Assembly: GCA_023428515.1 (NCBI GenBank)
Contig: JAEYXI010000297.1
Location: 1-7,408, forward strand
Source of the DNA: Pseudomonadota bacterium
Lineage (GTDB): Bacteria; Pseudomonadota; Alphaproteobacteria; Rhizobiales; Rhizobiaceae
DNA length: 7,408 nt
Direction: 5' to 3'
The notes beneath the pieces were generated by a model that ran no database searches, was not told the DNA's origin, and saw nothing but the letters and a program-made list of their open reading frames with translations. The position numbers and the translations under genes are program-made. Numbering within the stretch: position 1 is the first letter of the stretch; every line of letters starts with the position of its first letter. This document shows, one piece after another, positions 1 through 5,491 of the stretch.

Positions 1-109
1 CGACGGCACCATCCAGGTGCAGTTCTCCACCATACGGCCCGGCATCTACACTTGGTCCGTGCCAGACCTCGCCGACAAGGGTATGAAAGGCACAATCACG
101 ATCAAGTAG
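1..109 (+). CDS. C-terminal end of an unidentified protein, cupredoxin-like tail (partial)
   Basis: An open frame enters from the left edge (codons begin at base 2) and stops at TAG 107-109, leaving 35 residues. The last part reads PGIYTWSVPDLADKGMKGTI followed by TIK. This spacing resembles the final beta-hairpin and strand of cupredoxins, where the usual pattern is G-x-Y-x-x-x-C then His and M-K-G-x-(IVL)-x-V. Here the expected Cys and His copper-ligand positions appear to be Ser and Asp, so a type-1 copper site is not evident. Only the tail is visible and the family assignment is tentative; a beta-propeller or other beta-rich protein could end similarly. The stop lies 22 nt before the ABC ATPase start, so co-transcription with the transporter genes is likely. 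Confidence 0.5.
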   Translation, partial: DGTIQVQFSTIRPGIYTWSVPDLADKGMKGTITIK

Positions 110-131
110 TCGCGGACTGAAAGAAGAAATC

Positions 132-923
132 GTGCAGCACATGCGGACAGGCGGAACGGACAATGCCATCGCGGCCCTCGAAGTCGTCGCGGTCAGCCAT
201 TCCTATGGTCCCAAGAAGGCCCTCAACGACGTCTCCTTCTCGATAGCGCCCGGCACCTTCGCCGTCCTGCTCGGCCTCAACGGGGCGGGCAAGACGACGC
301 TGTTTTCGCTGATCAGCCATCTTTACGATACGCGCCACGGCGCGATCCGCATTTTCGGGCACGACATAACCCGTGCATCCGGCGAGGCCCTGCGGCGCCT
401 CGGCATCGTCTTCCAGGCGCGCACGCTCGACCTCGACCTCAGCATCTACCAGAACCTCTCCTACCACGCCTCGCTGCACGGCCTCGGCTCGACCGAGGCG
501 CGAAGGCGCATCGACGCGGTGCTGGAAACCGTCGAGATGGGCGGACGCCTGCATGACAAGGCGCGCAGCCTGTCGGGCGGCCAGATGCGGCGCATCGAGA
601 TCGCCCGCGCGCTGCTCCATCGGCCGCCGCTGCTGCTGCTCGACGAAGCGACGGTCGGGCTGGACGTCCAGTCGCGCGCCGGCATCCTCGCCAATGTGCG
701 CAATCTGGTGAAAACCGAAGGCATCAGCGCCTTCTGGGCGACGCACCTGATCGACGAAGTCGAGGAAAGCGATCACGCGGTAGTGCTGGTCGAGGGCAAT
801 CTCGTCGCCAATGCCGGCGTCGCCGACATAGTCCGCACGACGGGAGCAAAGAATATCGGCGAGGCTTTCTCGAAGCTCAATCCCAAACGGGCGAGCCTAG
901 CGACCGCGGAGGACGCGGCATGA
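132..923 (+). CDS. ABC transporter ATP-binding protein (PQQ/alcohol dehydrogenase-associated type)
   Basis: A 263-residue cytoplasmic ABC ATPase that would power the permease encoded next. All nucleotide-binding motifs are visible: Walker A GLNGAGKTT at residues 48-56, Q-loop Gln95, signature LSGGQMRRIEIARAL at 147-161, Walker B LLLLDE at 167-172 with catalytic Glu172, D-loop near Asp178 and H-loop His205. The single domain and the pairing with an ABC-2 permease fit the exporter-like branch (NodI/CcmA/PedB-like). It resembles the ATPase family that databases link to PQQ-dependent alcohol dehydrogenase loci; that link is family knowledge recalled without a search, and the substrate is unknown. 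The start is GTG at 132, preceded by a purine-rich AAGAAGAAA-type site; an in-frame ATG at 141 is the alternative. The stop overlaps the permease start in ATGA at 920-923, which indicates translational coupling. Confidence 0.9.
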   Translation: MQHMRTGGTDNAIAALEVVAVSHSYGPKKALNDVSFSIAPGTFAVLLGLNGAGKTTLFSLISHLYDTRHGAIRIFGHDITRASGEALRRLGIVFQARTLDLDLSIYQNLSYHASLHGLGSTEARRRIDAVLETVEMGGRLHDKARSLSGGQMRRIEIARALLHRPPLLLLDEATVGLDVQSRAGILANVRNLVKTEGISAFWATHLIDEVEESDHAVVLVEGNLVANAGVADIVRTTGAKNIGEAFSKLNPKRASLATAEDAA

Positions 924-1798
924 GCGCACCGTCCGAGACAAAGACGACAGCCAACGCCGCCACGCCGCTGGACATGCCGCCCTTCGGCATCGGCAGCTAC
1001 CTCGTCTGCCTGAAAGGCATCCTGATCCGCGAGGGCTTGCGCTTCCTCAACCAGCGCGAACGGTTCATCTCTTCGCTGGTCAGGCCGCTGCTCTGGCTTT
1101 TCATCTTCGCCGCCGGCTTCCGCCAGGTGCTCGGCGTGTCGATCATCCCGCCCTACAAGACCTATGTGCTCTACGAGGTCTACATCACGCCGGGCCTCGT
1201 CGGCATGATCCTGCTTTTCTCCGGCATGCAGTCCTCGCTCTCGATGGTCTACGACCGCGAGATGGGCAACATGCGCACGCTGCTGGTCAGCCCCTTCCCC
1301 CGCTGGTTCCTGCTTGTGTCGAAGCTGCTCGCAGGCGTCATCGTGTCGATCGCGCAGGTCTATGTGTTCCTCGTCATCGCCAGGTTCTGGGGCGTGAAAC
1401 CGCCCTGGATCGGCTACCTTTTGGGGTTGCCGGCAGTATTCCTCGCCGGGCTGATGCTCGGCGCGCTCGGCCTCTTCCTGTCGTCGATGATCAAGCAGCT
1501 CGAGAATTTTGCAGGCGTCATGAACTTCGTGATCTTCCCGATGTATTTTGCGTCCTCCGCGCTCTACCCGCTGTGGCGCATCCAGGAGGCGAGCCCGCTC
1601 CTCTACAAGATCTGCCTCGTCAACCCCTTCACCTATGCGGTTGAACTCATCCGCTTCGCTTTCTACGGACAGATCCACTGGCTTTCGCTCGGCATCGTCG
1701 CGGGCTTCACGGCAATTTTCCTTGCCGGCGCCATCATCGCCTACGATCCTTCGCGCGGGCTGATGGTGAGAAAACAGGCCACGGGAGGAAACGGCTGA
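920..1798 (+). CDS. ABC-2 type transporter permease (PedC-like)
   Basis: A 292-residue integral membrane subunit of the ABC transporter. After a roughly 50-residue cytoplasmic N-terminus, six hydrophobic segments can be read at about residues 54-72, 88-110, 132-154, 163-189, 196-216 and 254-274, the usual ABC-2 topology. Typical ABC-2 landmarks are present: YDREMGNMRTLLVSP after the second segment (the coupling region that contacts the ATPase), NFVIFPMYFASSALYPLW around 202-219, and NPFTYAVELIR at 235-245. It resembles NodJ/PedC-type permeases, the latter named from alcohol-utilisation loci. There is a clear ribosome site GGAGG at 908-912, 7 nt before the ATG, and the start overlaps the ATPase stop by 4 nt. 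Its own stop shares one base with the next start (TGATG). Direction is probably export; the cargo cannot be read from the sequence. Confidence 0.88.
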   Translation: MSAPSETKTTANAATPLDMPPFGIGSYLVCLKGILIREGLRFLNQRERFISSLVRPLLWLFIFAAGFRQVLGVSIIPPYKTYVLYEVYITPGLVGMILLFSGMQSSLSMVYDREMGNMRTLLVSPFPRWFLLVSKLLAGVIVSIAQVYVFLVIARFWGVKPPWIGYLLGLPAVFLAGLMLGALGLFLSSMIKQLENFAGVMNFVIFPMYFASSALYPLWRIQEASPLLYKICLVNPFTYAVELIRFAFYGQIHWLSLGIVAGFTAIFLAGAIIAYDPSRGLMVRKQATGGNG

Positions 1799-2439
1799 TG
1801 TTGCTTCGTGAACTGCGCTCCGTCGGACTGGTTGCGCTGCTAGCCCTCTCCGTTCCTGCCACAGCACTGGCGGCGGCAGGCAAGGACCCCGACTGGCCAT
1901 GCATCCAGCGCAAGGTGCCGGAACTCTCCTTCGGCCAGATATGGACGGGAACTGAACTGCCGCCCTCGGCGAAGGACTGGTCCAAGGACAATCGCATTTC
2001 CGAGTTCGTCGAAGAGCTGGCGGCGCGGCGCCTGCCGATCGCCGACGCGCAGCAGCAGATAAAGGAGTTCGCCGCCGGCCTGCCGGCTGACCGGCGGAAT
2101 GACCAGATGGCCATGCTGGTGCAGGGCCTGTTCGAGCACATGGATCACGAGCGCTCGGAGGTCATGTCAGGCATCGGGCGTTATGCTCGCAACCAGCTGG
2201 AGCTCGCAGCGCGCTTGCGCAAGGAAGCTTCCGAGGTCGACGCCATGCGCGGCAAGCCGGACGCCAACGTCAACGAGATCGCCATGCGCACCGACCGGCT
2301 GACCTGGGAGACCCGCGTCTTCGAGGAGCGCGTGCAATCGCTCACCTATGTCTGCGAAGTCCCCACCATCATCGAGCAACGGCTCTACGCCCTGGCGAAG
2401 ACCGTGAACGAGGTGATGAAGGAGGGCAACGAGCAGTAG
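1798..2439 (+). CDS. Secreted/periplasmic protein of unknown function, linked to the ABC transporter
   Basis: A 213-residue protein I do not recognise as a characterised family. Residues 1-25 look like a Sec signal peptide: Arg4 and Arg7, a hydrophobic core (VGLVALLALSV) and an ALA-A cleavage site around 25-27. No lipobox cysteine is seen. The mature part starts KDPDWPCIQRKVPELSFGQIW and is then mostly charged and helix-prone, rich in Glu, Arg, Ala and Met. It contains just two cysteines, Cys35 near the mature N-terminus and Cys186 near the C-terminus (YVCEVPT), which could form a disulfide in the periplasm. GGGAGGA at 1783-1789 is a good ribosome site for the ATG at 1798, which overlaps the permease stop by one base. 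The tight coupling implies a periplasmic partner or accessory of the transporter; that role is inference. Confidence 0.8.
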   Translation: MLLRELRSVGLVALLALSVPATALAAAGKDPDWPCIQRKVPELSFGQIWTGTELPPSAKDWSKDNRISEFVEELAARRLPIADAQQQIKEFAAGLPADRRNDQMAMLVQGLFEHMDHERSEVMSGIGRYARNQLELAARLRKEASEVDAMRGKPDANVNEIAMRTDRLTWETRVFEERVQSLTYVCEVPTIIEQRLYALAKTVNEVMKEGNEQ

Positions 2440-2493
2440 AAATCGGCAGTAGGACATAGAGGTCATTTCTTCCGACTGCCTGCCTGCCGATTT
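2440..2493. terminator. Inverted repeats in convergent gap, putative bidirectional terminator
   Basis: The 56-nt gap between two converging genes holds a perfect 10-base inverted repeat, AAATCGGCAG at 2440-2449 against CTGCCGATTT at 2484-2493. A competing hairpin pairs 2445-2454 (GGCAGTAGGA) with 2471-2480 (TCCGACTGCC), with one mismatch and a 16-nt loop. A third short pairing, AGTAGG 2448-2453 with CCTACT 2495-2500, is also possible. No long T-run follows on either strand, so it is not a classical intrinsic terminator, but position and symmetry favour a shared 3' end structure. Confidence 0.45.
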
Positions 2494-2495
2494 GC

Positions 2496-3425
2496 CTACT
2501 CTCGATAAAGTTTCCCCAGCAGCGGCAGGTACATCGCGCCCTTCCGCATCAGGAAATCGTGGAAGGTGGCCATGGCCGGCGAGATCGCGCGGTCGGAGCG
2601 CATCACCACGAACCATTGCCGGCGGATCGGCATGCCGGCAACGTCGAGAATGACGAGCCGGCCGGCTTCGACCTCCAGAGCGATGGTATGAGCCGAGATG
2701 AAGGCGACGCCCAGTCCTGCCATCACCGCCTGCTTGATCGTCTCGTTGGAGCCCATCTCGATGCCGAGATCGTCGATGCGGCCGGGCAGCTCGCTGAAGA
2801 AAATCTCCAACGAGATGCGGGTGCCGGAACCCGGCTCGCGGATCAGGAAATCCTCCTCGGCGATGCGTTCCTTGGAAATGTCGCGCTTCTTCGCCAGCGG
2901 ATGATCGGGCGGTGCGATGATGACCAAGGGGTGATCGCCGAAGGCCGATGCGCGCAAAGGAACGTCCTTTGCCGGCCGCCCCATCAGCGCGACATCGACG
3001 TCATGGTTCTTCAGATTGGCGATGGTCTCGGCACGGTTGCCGATGAGGAGCCGCATGTCGATGTCAGGATATTCCTTCATGAAGGCCGCCATCAGCCGCG
3101 GCGCGAAATATTTGGCCGTCGAGACGACGCCGAGTCGCAGGCTGCCGGCGCGCACGCCCTTGATCGCGTCGATCTGGTCTTCGAGCAGCCGCAGCCGCTC
3201 CTCGATAGCCTGCGCAGCGTCGATGACGGCAAGCCCTGCGGCAGTCGGACGCATACCCTCCTGGGTGCGGTCGAACAGGGCCAGGCCGACATCCTCCTCC
3301 AACTGCTTGAGCTGGATGGTCACGGCCGGCGGAGTAAGCCCTAACGCTTTGGCAGCATTGATGATTTTACCGTGCCCGGTGATCGCCTGGATGGCCTTGA
3401 GCTGCTTCAGCGTGAGATTGCGCAT
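2496..3425 (-). CDS. cbbR: LysR-type transcriptional regulator CbbR
   Basis: A 309-residue LysR-family DNA-binding regulator, the usual length for the family. The N-terminal winged helix-turn-helix covers about residues 5-64, with the recognition region around INAAKALGLTPPAVTIQLKQLEE (22-44), followed by a linker helix. The effector-binding periplasmic-protein-like domain follows from about residue 93 (GSLRLGVVSTAKYFAPRLM) to the end. CbbR proteins activate Calvin-cycle operons in response to metabolites such as RuBP, PEP or NADPH, depending on the species. The assignment rests on general similarity (MRNLTLKQLKAIQ start, TPPAVTIQLKQLEE) and above all on its divergent position next to cbbF, cbbP and cbbT. 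The ATG (3425-3423) has only a weak GGGG before it but gives the expected N-terminus. A TAA-N7-TTA element lies about 10 bp upstream of its start, so autorepression is plausible. Confidence 0.92.
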   Translation of the reverse strand: MRNLTLKQLKAIQAITGHGKIINAAKALGLTPPAVTIQLKQLEEDVGLALFDRTQEGMRPTAAGLAVIDAAQAIEERLRLLEDQIDAIKGVRAGSLRLGVVSTAKYFAPRLMAAFMKEYPDIDMRLLIGNRAETIANLKNHDVDVALMGRPAKDVPLRASAFGDHPLVIIAPPDHPLAKKRDISKERIAEEDFLIREPGSGTRISLEIFFSELPGRIDDLGIEMGSNETIKQAVMAGLGVAFISAHTIALEVEAGRLVILDVAGMPIRRQWFVVMRSDRAISPAMATFHDFLMRKGAMYLPLLGKLYRE

Positions 3426-3432
3426 CCCCGAT

Positions 3433-3449
3433 AGTAAGAGATTTTTACT
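3433..3449. promoter_or_regulatory. Putative CbbR operator 1 (AGTAA-N7-TTACT)
   Basis: This is a perfect 5-bp inverted repeat, AGTAA at 3433-3437 and TTACT at 3445-3449, separated by 7 bases. Its core TAA-N7-TTA (3435-3447) satisfies both the general LysR T-N11-A rule and the TNA-N7-TNA pattern described for CbbR sites. It lies 8 bp from the cbbR start codon and on the far side from cbbF, the place where a high-affinity recognition (R) site that also represses cbbR is usual. Binding is inferred. Confidence 0.65.
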
Positions 3450-3465
3450 GAAGAGATAAGCCTAA

Positions 3466-3478
3466 TAAAATTTACTTA
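3466..3478. promoter_or_regulatory. Putative CbbR operator 2 (TAA-N7-TTA)
   Basis: TAA at 3466-3468 and TTA at 3476-3478 are separated by 7 bases, the same core as the first site. The flanks are less symmetric (A before, C after), which suggests a weaker site. Its centre (3472) is 31 bp from that of the first site (3441), close to three helical turns, so two bound dimers would lie on the same DNA face. It is nearer cbbF, as expected for an activation (A) site. A second reading, TAAG 3457-3460 with CTTA 3475-3478, also makes an inverted repeat here. Confidence 0.55.
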
Positions 3479-3543
3479 CCCGTCTCCGGTTGTTCTCATC
3501 CACCCAGCCGATCGCCCGAGGGCACCGGCCGCAGGAGGAGACG

Positions 3544-4590
3544 ATGACCGCGCCGACACTCGATGCTTTTCTGAACTCCTACGTTCGCGACGAAGGCGAA
3601 CGCCACGCGGCCGTCGCGGCCACCGTCCGCAAGCTCGCTGAAGCCGCCGTCAAGGTTCGCCACACTGTCAGCCACGGCGCGCTCGGCGCCACCTTCGCGG
3701 GAACGCGCGGCACCAACGCGACCGGTGACGACCAGAAGGACCTCGACGTCTTCGCCGACGACATCTTCCTCGACGCCATGCGTCATGCCCCCGTCGCGTT
3801 CTACGCATCGGAAGAGTTGGAGCAGCCGGTGCTGCTCGACCGCAGCGCACCGCTCGCTATCGCGATCGATCCGCTCGACGGCTCTTCCGGCATCGACGTC
3901 AACATGGCCATCGGCACGATTTTCTCGCTCCTCCCCGCGACTGGCGCGCCGGACGCAGATCCGGCCGCCTCTTTTTTGCAGGCCGGGGCGAATATGCTCG
4001 GCGCGGGCTTCTTCATCTACGGGCCGCAGCTGGCACTGGTGCTGTCGCTCGGCAGCGGCACGCATGTCTTCACATTTTCGGCGCGGCTCGGCGCCTTCAT
4101 CCAGGCACATGAGAGCCGGATGCTGCCGCCGCGCACCCAGGAATTCGCCATCAACACGTCGAACTACCGGCACTGGGACGAAGCCGTGCGCCTCTACGTC
4201 GACGACTGCCTGAAGGGCACGGAAGGCCCGCGCGAGAAGGACTTCAACATGCGCTGGCTCGCCTGCCTGGCGGCCGAATGCTACCGCATCCTGATCCGTG
4301 GCGGCATCTTCATCTACCCGGGCGACCGCCGCCGCGGCTACCATCAGGGCCGGCTGCGCCTCGTCTACGAGGCGAACCCGATCGCCTTCCTGATCGAGCA
4401 GGCGGGTGGTGCGGCGACCGACACGGTCACCCGCATCCTCGACCTCGAGCCCGAGCATCTGCACCAGCGCGTGCCGCTCGTCTTCGGATCGGCGCGCGAG
4501 GTCGAGCGCATCACCCGCTATCACCTTGCGCCGAGCGCGATCGGCGAACGCGCGCCGCTGTTCGGCAATCGCGGCCTCTTCCGCGCCTGA
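3544..4590 (+). CDS. cbbF: Class I fructose-1,6-bisphosphatase (Calvin cycle)
   Basis: A 348-residue cytoplasmic enzyme that removes the 1-phosphate from fructose-1,6-bisphosphate; in many autotrophs the cbbF enzyme also acts on sedoheptulose-1,7-bisphosphate. Class I FBPase landmarks are in order: metal-binding EE at residues 90-91 (ASEELEQP), DPLDGSSGIDVN at 109-120 with metal ligands Asp109 and Asp112, and GGIFIYPGDRRRGYHQGRLR at 253-272, then LVYEANP with metal ligand Glu276. The C-terminal HQRVPLVFGS is typical. The length is normal and no damage is seen. The ATG at 3544 is chosen because AGGAGG at 3533-3538 sits 5 nt upstream; the frame stays open back to a TTG at 3490, but those 18 extra residues are untypical. 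It is the first gene of the cbb operon, probably activated by CbbR, and lies 14 nt before cbbP. Confidence 0.95.
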   Translation: MTAPTLDAFLNSYVRDEGERHAAVAATVRKLAEAAVKVRHTVSHGALGATFAGTRGTNATGDDQKDLDVFADDIFLDAMRHAPVAFYASEELEQPVLLDRSAPLAIAIDPLDGSSGIDVNMAIGTIFSLLPATGAPDADPAASFLQAGANMLGAGFFIYGPQLALVLSLGSGTHVFTFSARLGAFIQAHESRMLPPRTQEFAINTSNYRHWDEAVRLYVDDCLKGTEGPREKDFNMRWLACLAAECYRILIRGGIFIYPGDRRRGYHQGRLRLVYEANPIAFLIEQAGGAATDTVTRILDLEPEHLHQRVPLVFGSAREVERITRYHLAPSAIGERAPLFGNRGLFRA

Positions 4591-4604
4591 TCGGAGCCAG
4601 AGAC

Positions 4605-5477
4605 ATGTCCGCCAGGCATCCCATCATCTCGATCACCGGTTCTTCCGGCGCAGGCACCACTTCGGTGAAGCGCATCTTCGAGCAGATCTTCCGGCGCGAG
4701 AAGATCGAAGCCGCCTTCATCGAGGGCGACGCCTTCCATCGCTATGACCGCGCCGGGATGAAGGAGAAGGTTGCCGAAGAGGAGAAGAAGGGAAATCCCA
4801 ACTTCACGCACTTCAACGCCGAGGCCAACGAGCTCGAAATCCTGGAATCCGTGTTCGAGGAATACGGCCGCAAGGGGACAGGGCGCACGCGCACCTATGT
4901 CCATGACGAGGAGGAGGCAAAGGAACTCGGCACACCGCCCGGCAAGTTTACGGATTGGCGCGAATTCCCCGAGAGCCAGCTGCTCTTCTACGAAGGCCTG
5001 CACGGCTGCGTCGTCACCGACAAGGTCAACCTCGCAAAATATGCCGACCTGAAGATCGGCGTCGTGCCGGTGATCAACCTCGAATGGATCCAGAAGATCC
5101 ACCGTGACCGCGCGACGCGCGGCTACACGACCGAGGACGTGATGGACGTGATCCTCAGGCGCATGCCCGATTACACGCGCTTCATTGTCCCGCAGTTCTC
5201 GCAGACCAACATCAACTTCCAGCGCGTGCCGATCGTCGACACGTCGAACCCGTTCATCGCGCGCTGGATACCGACGCCGGACGAGTCGATGCTGGTCATT
5301 CGCTTCGCCAATCCGCGCGGCATCGATTTCGCCTACCTGCTGTCGATGATCCACGACAGCTTCATGTCGCGGGCGAATTCCATCGTCGTGCCTGGCAACA
5401 AGCTCGACCTCGCCATGCAGCTGATCCTGACCCCGCTGATCCTGCAGCTGATCGAACGCAAGAACCGAGTCTCGTGA
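4605..5477 (+). CDS. cbbP: Phosphoribulokinase, bacterial (class I) type
   Basis: A 290-residue kinase making ribulose-1,5-bisphosphate from ribulose-5-phosphate and ATP, the step that supplies the Rubisco substrate and is diagnostic for the Calvin cycle. The P-loop GSSGAGTTS lies at residues 12-20; Thr in place of the usual Lys is normal for this family. Asp42 and His45 ([10 protein letters not shown]), Arg49, Glu130 (FYEGLHG) and Arg167-Asp168 (IHRDRATRG) match catalytic and substrate residues known from Rhodobacter sphaeroides PRK, with a one-residue offset in the later ones. The length is that of the proteobacterial octameric, NADH-activated enzymes; NADH activation here is family inference. 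The ATG at 4605 is preceded by GGAG at 4593-4596. The frame extends upstream into cbbF, but that part is only a shadow. The stop codon is merged with the cbbT ribosome site. Confidence 0.96.
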   Translation: MSARHPIISITGSSGAGTTSVKRIFEQIFRREKIEAAFIEGDAFHRYDRAGMKEKVAEEEKKGNPNFTHFNAEANELEILESVFEEYGRKGTGRTRTYVHDEEEAKELGTPPGKFTDWREFPESQLLFYEGLHGCVVTDKVNLAKYADLKIGVVPVINLEWIQKIHRDRATRGYTTEDVMDVILRRMPDYTRFIVPQFSQTNINFQRVPIVDTSNPFIARWIPTPDESMLVIRFANPRGIDFAYLLSMIHDSFMSRANSIVVPGNKLDLAMQLILTPLILQLIERKNRVS

Positions 5478-5491
5478 GGAGGATGTCGTGA
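5477..5491 (+). promoter_or_regulatory. cbbP-cbbT junction: ribosome site with start-stop decoy
   Basis: AGGAGG at 5477-5482 begins on the last base of the cbbP TGA stop and serves the cbbT GTG at 5488-5490. Between them an ATG at 5483-5485 touches the ribosome site and reads ATG-TCG-TGA, its stop overlapping the GTG. The ATG is too close to the Shine-Dalgarno to be an efficient start and lies out of frame with cbbT, so it decides in favour of the GTG start. Confidence 0.7.

Larger units (their letters stand above)
3426..3543. promoter_or_regulatory. Divergent cbbR/cbbF control region
   Basis: This 118-bp gap separates the start codons of cbbR and cbbF. Its left half (about 3431-3480) is markedly AT-rich against the GC-rich surroundings, as expected for a promoter and LysR operator. 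It holds two TAA-N7-TTA elements, listed separately. The right half, 3481-3543, is GC-rich again and probably forms the cbbF leader, ending in a strong AGGAGG ribosome site at 3533-3538, 5 nt from the cbbF ATG. I cannot assign -35/-10 boxes with confidence: a TTTACT at 3471-3476 is a possible -35-like hexamer, but no good -10 stands 16-18 nt downstream. Confidence 0.7.

Noticed and set aside
773..1900. A 375-codon - strand frame opposite the ABC permease
   Set aside because: The translation is a low-complexity run of Glu, Asp, Arg, His and Ala, typical of the reverse complement of a hydrophobic membrane protein gene. The + strand permease has clear motifs and ribosome sites.
2559..3344. A 261-codon + strand frame opposite cbbR
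   Set aside because: The - strand encodes a full-length LysR regulator with a proper HTH and effector domain; the + frame is its shadow.
3490..3543. A longer cbbF starting at TTG 3490
   Set aside because: The extra 18 residues are not typical of FBPases and would be encoded across the strong AGGAGG that serves the ATG at 3544.
4278..4604. A longer cbbP reaching back into cbbF, or a gene fusion
   Set aside because: The upstream part is an Arg/Pro-rich shadow of cbbF; phosphoribulokinase starts with the conserved P-loop right after the ATG at 4605.
4641..4667. A mutated Walker A in phosphoribulokinase (GAGTT instead of GAGKT)
   Set aside because: Bacterial phosphoribulokinases normally carry this form, so it is not a defect.
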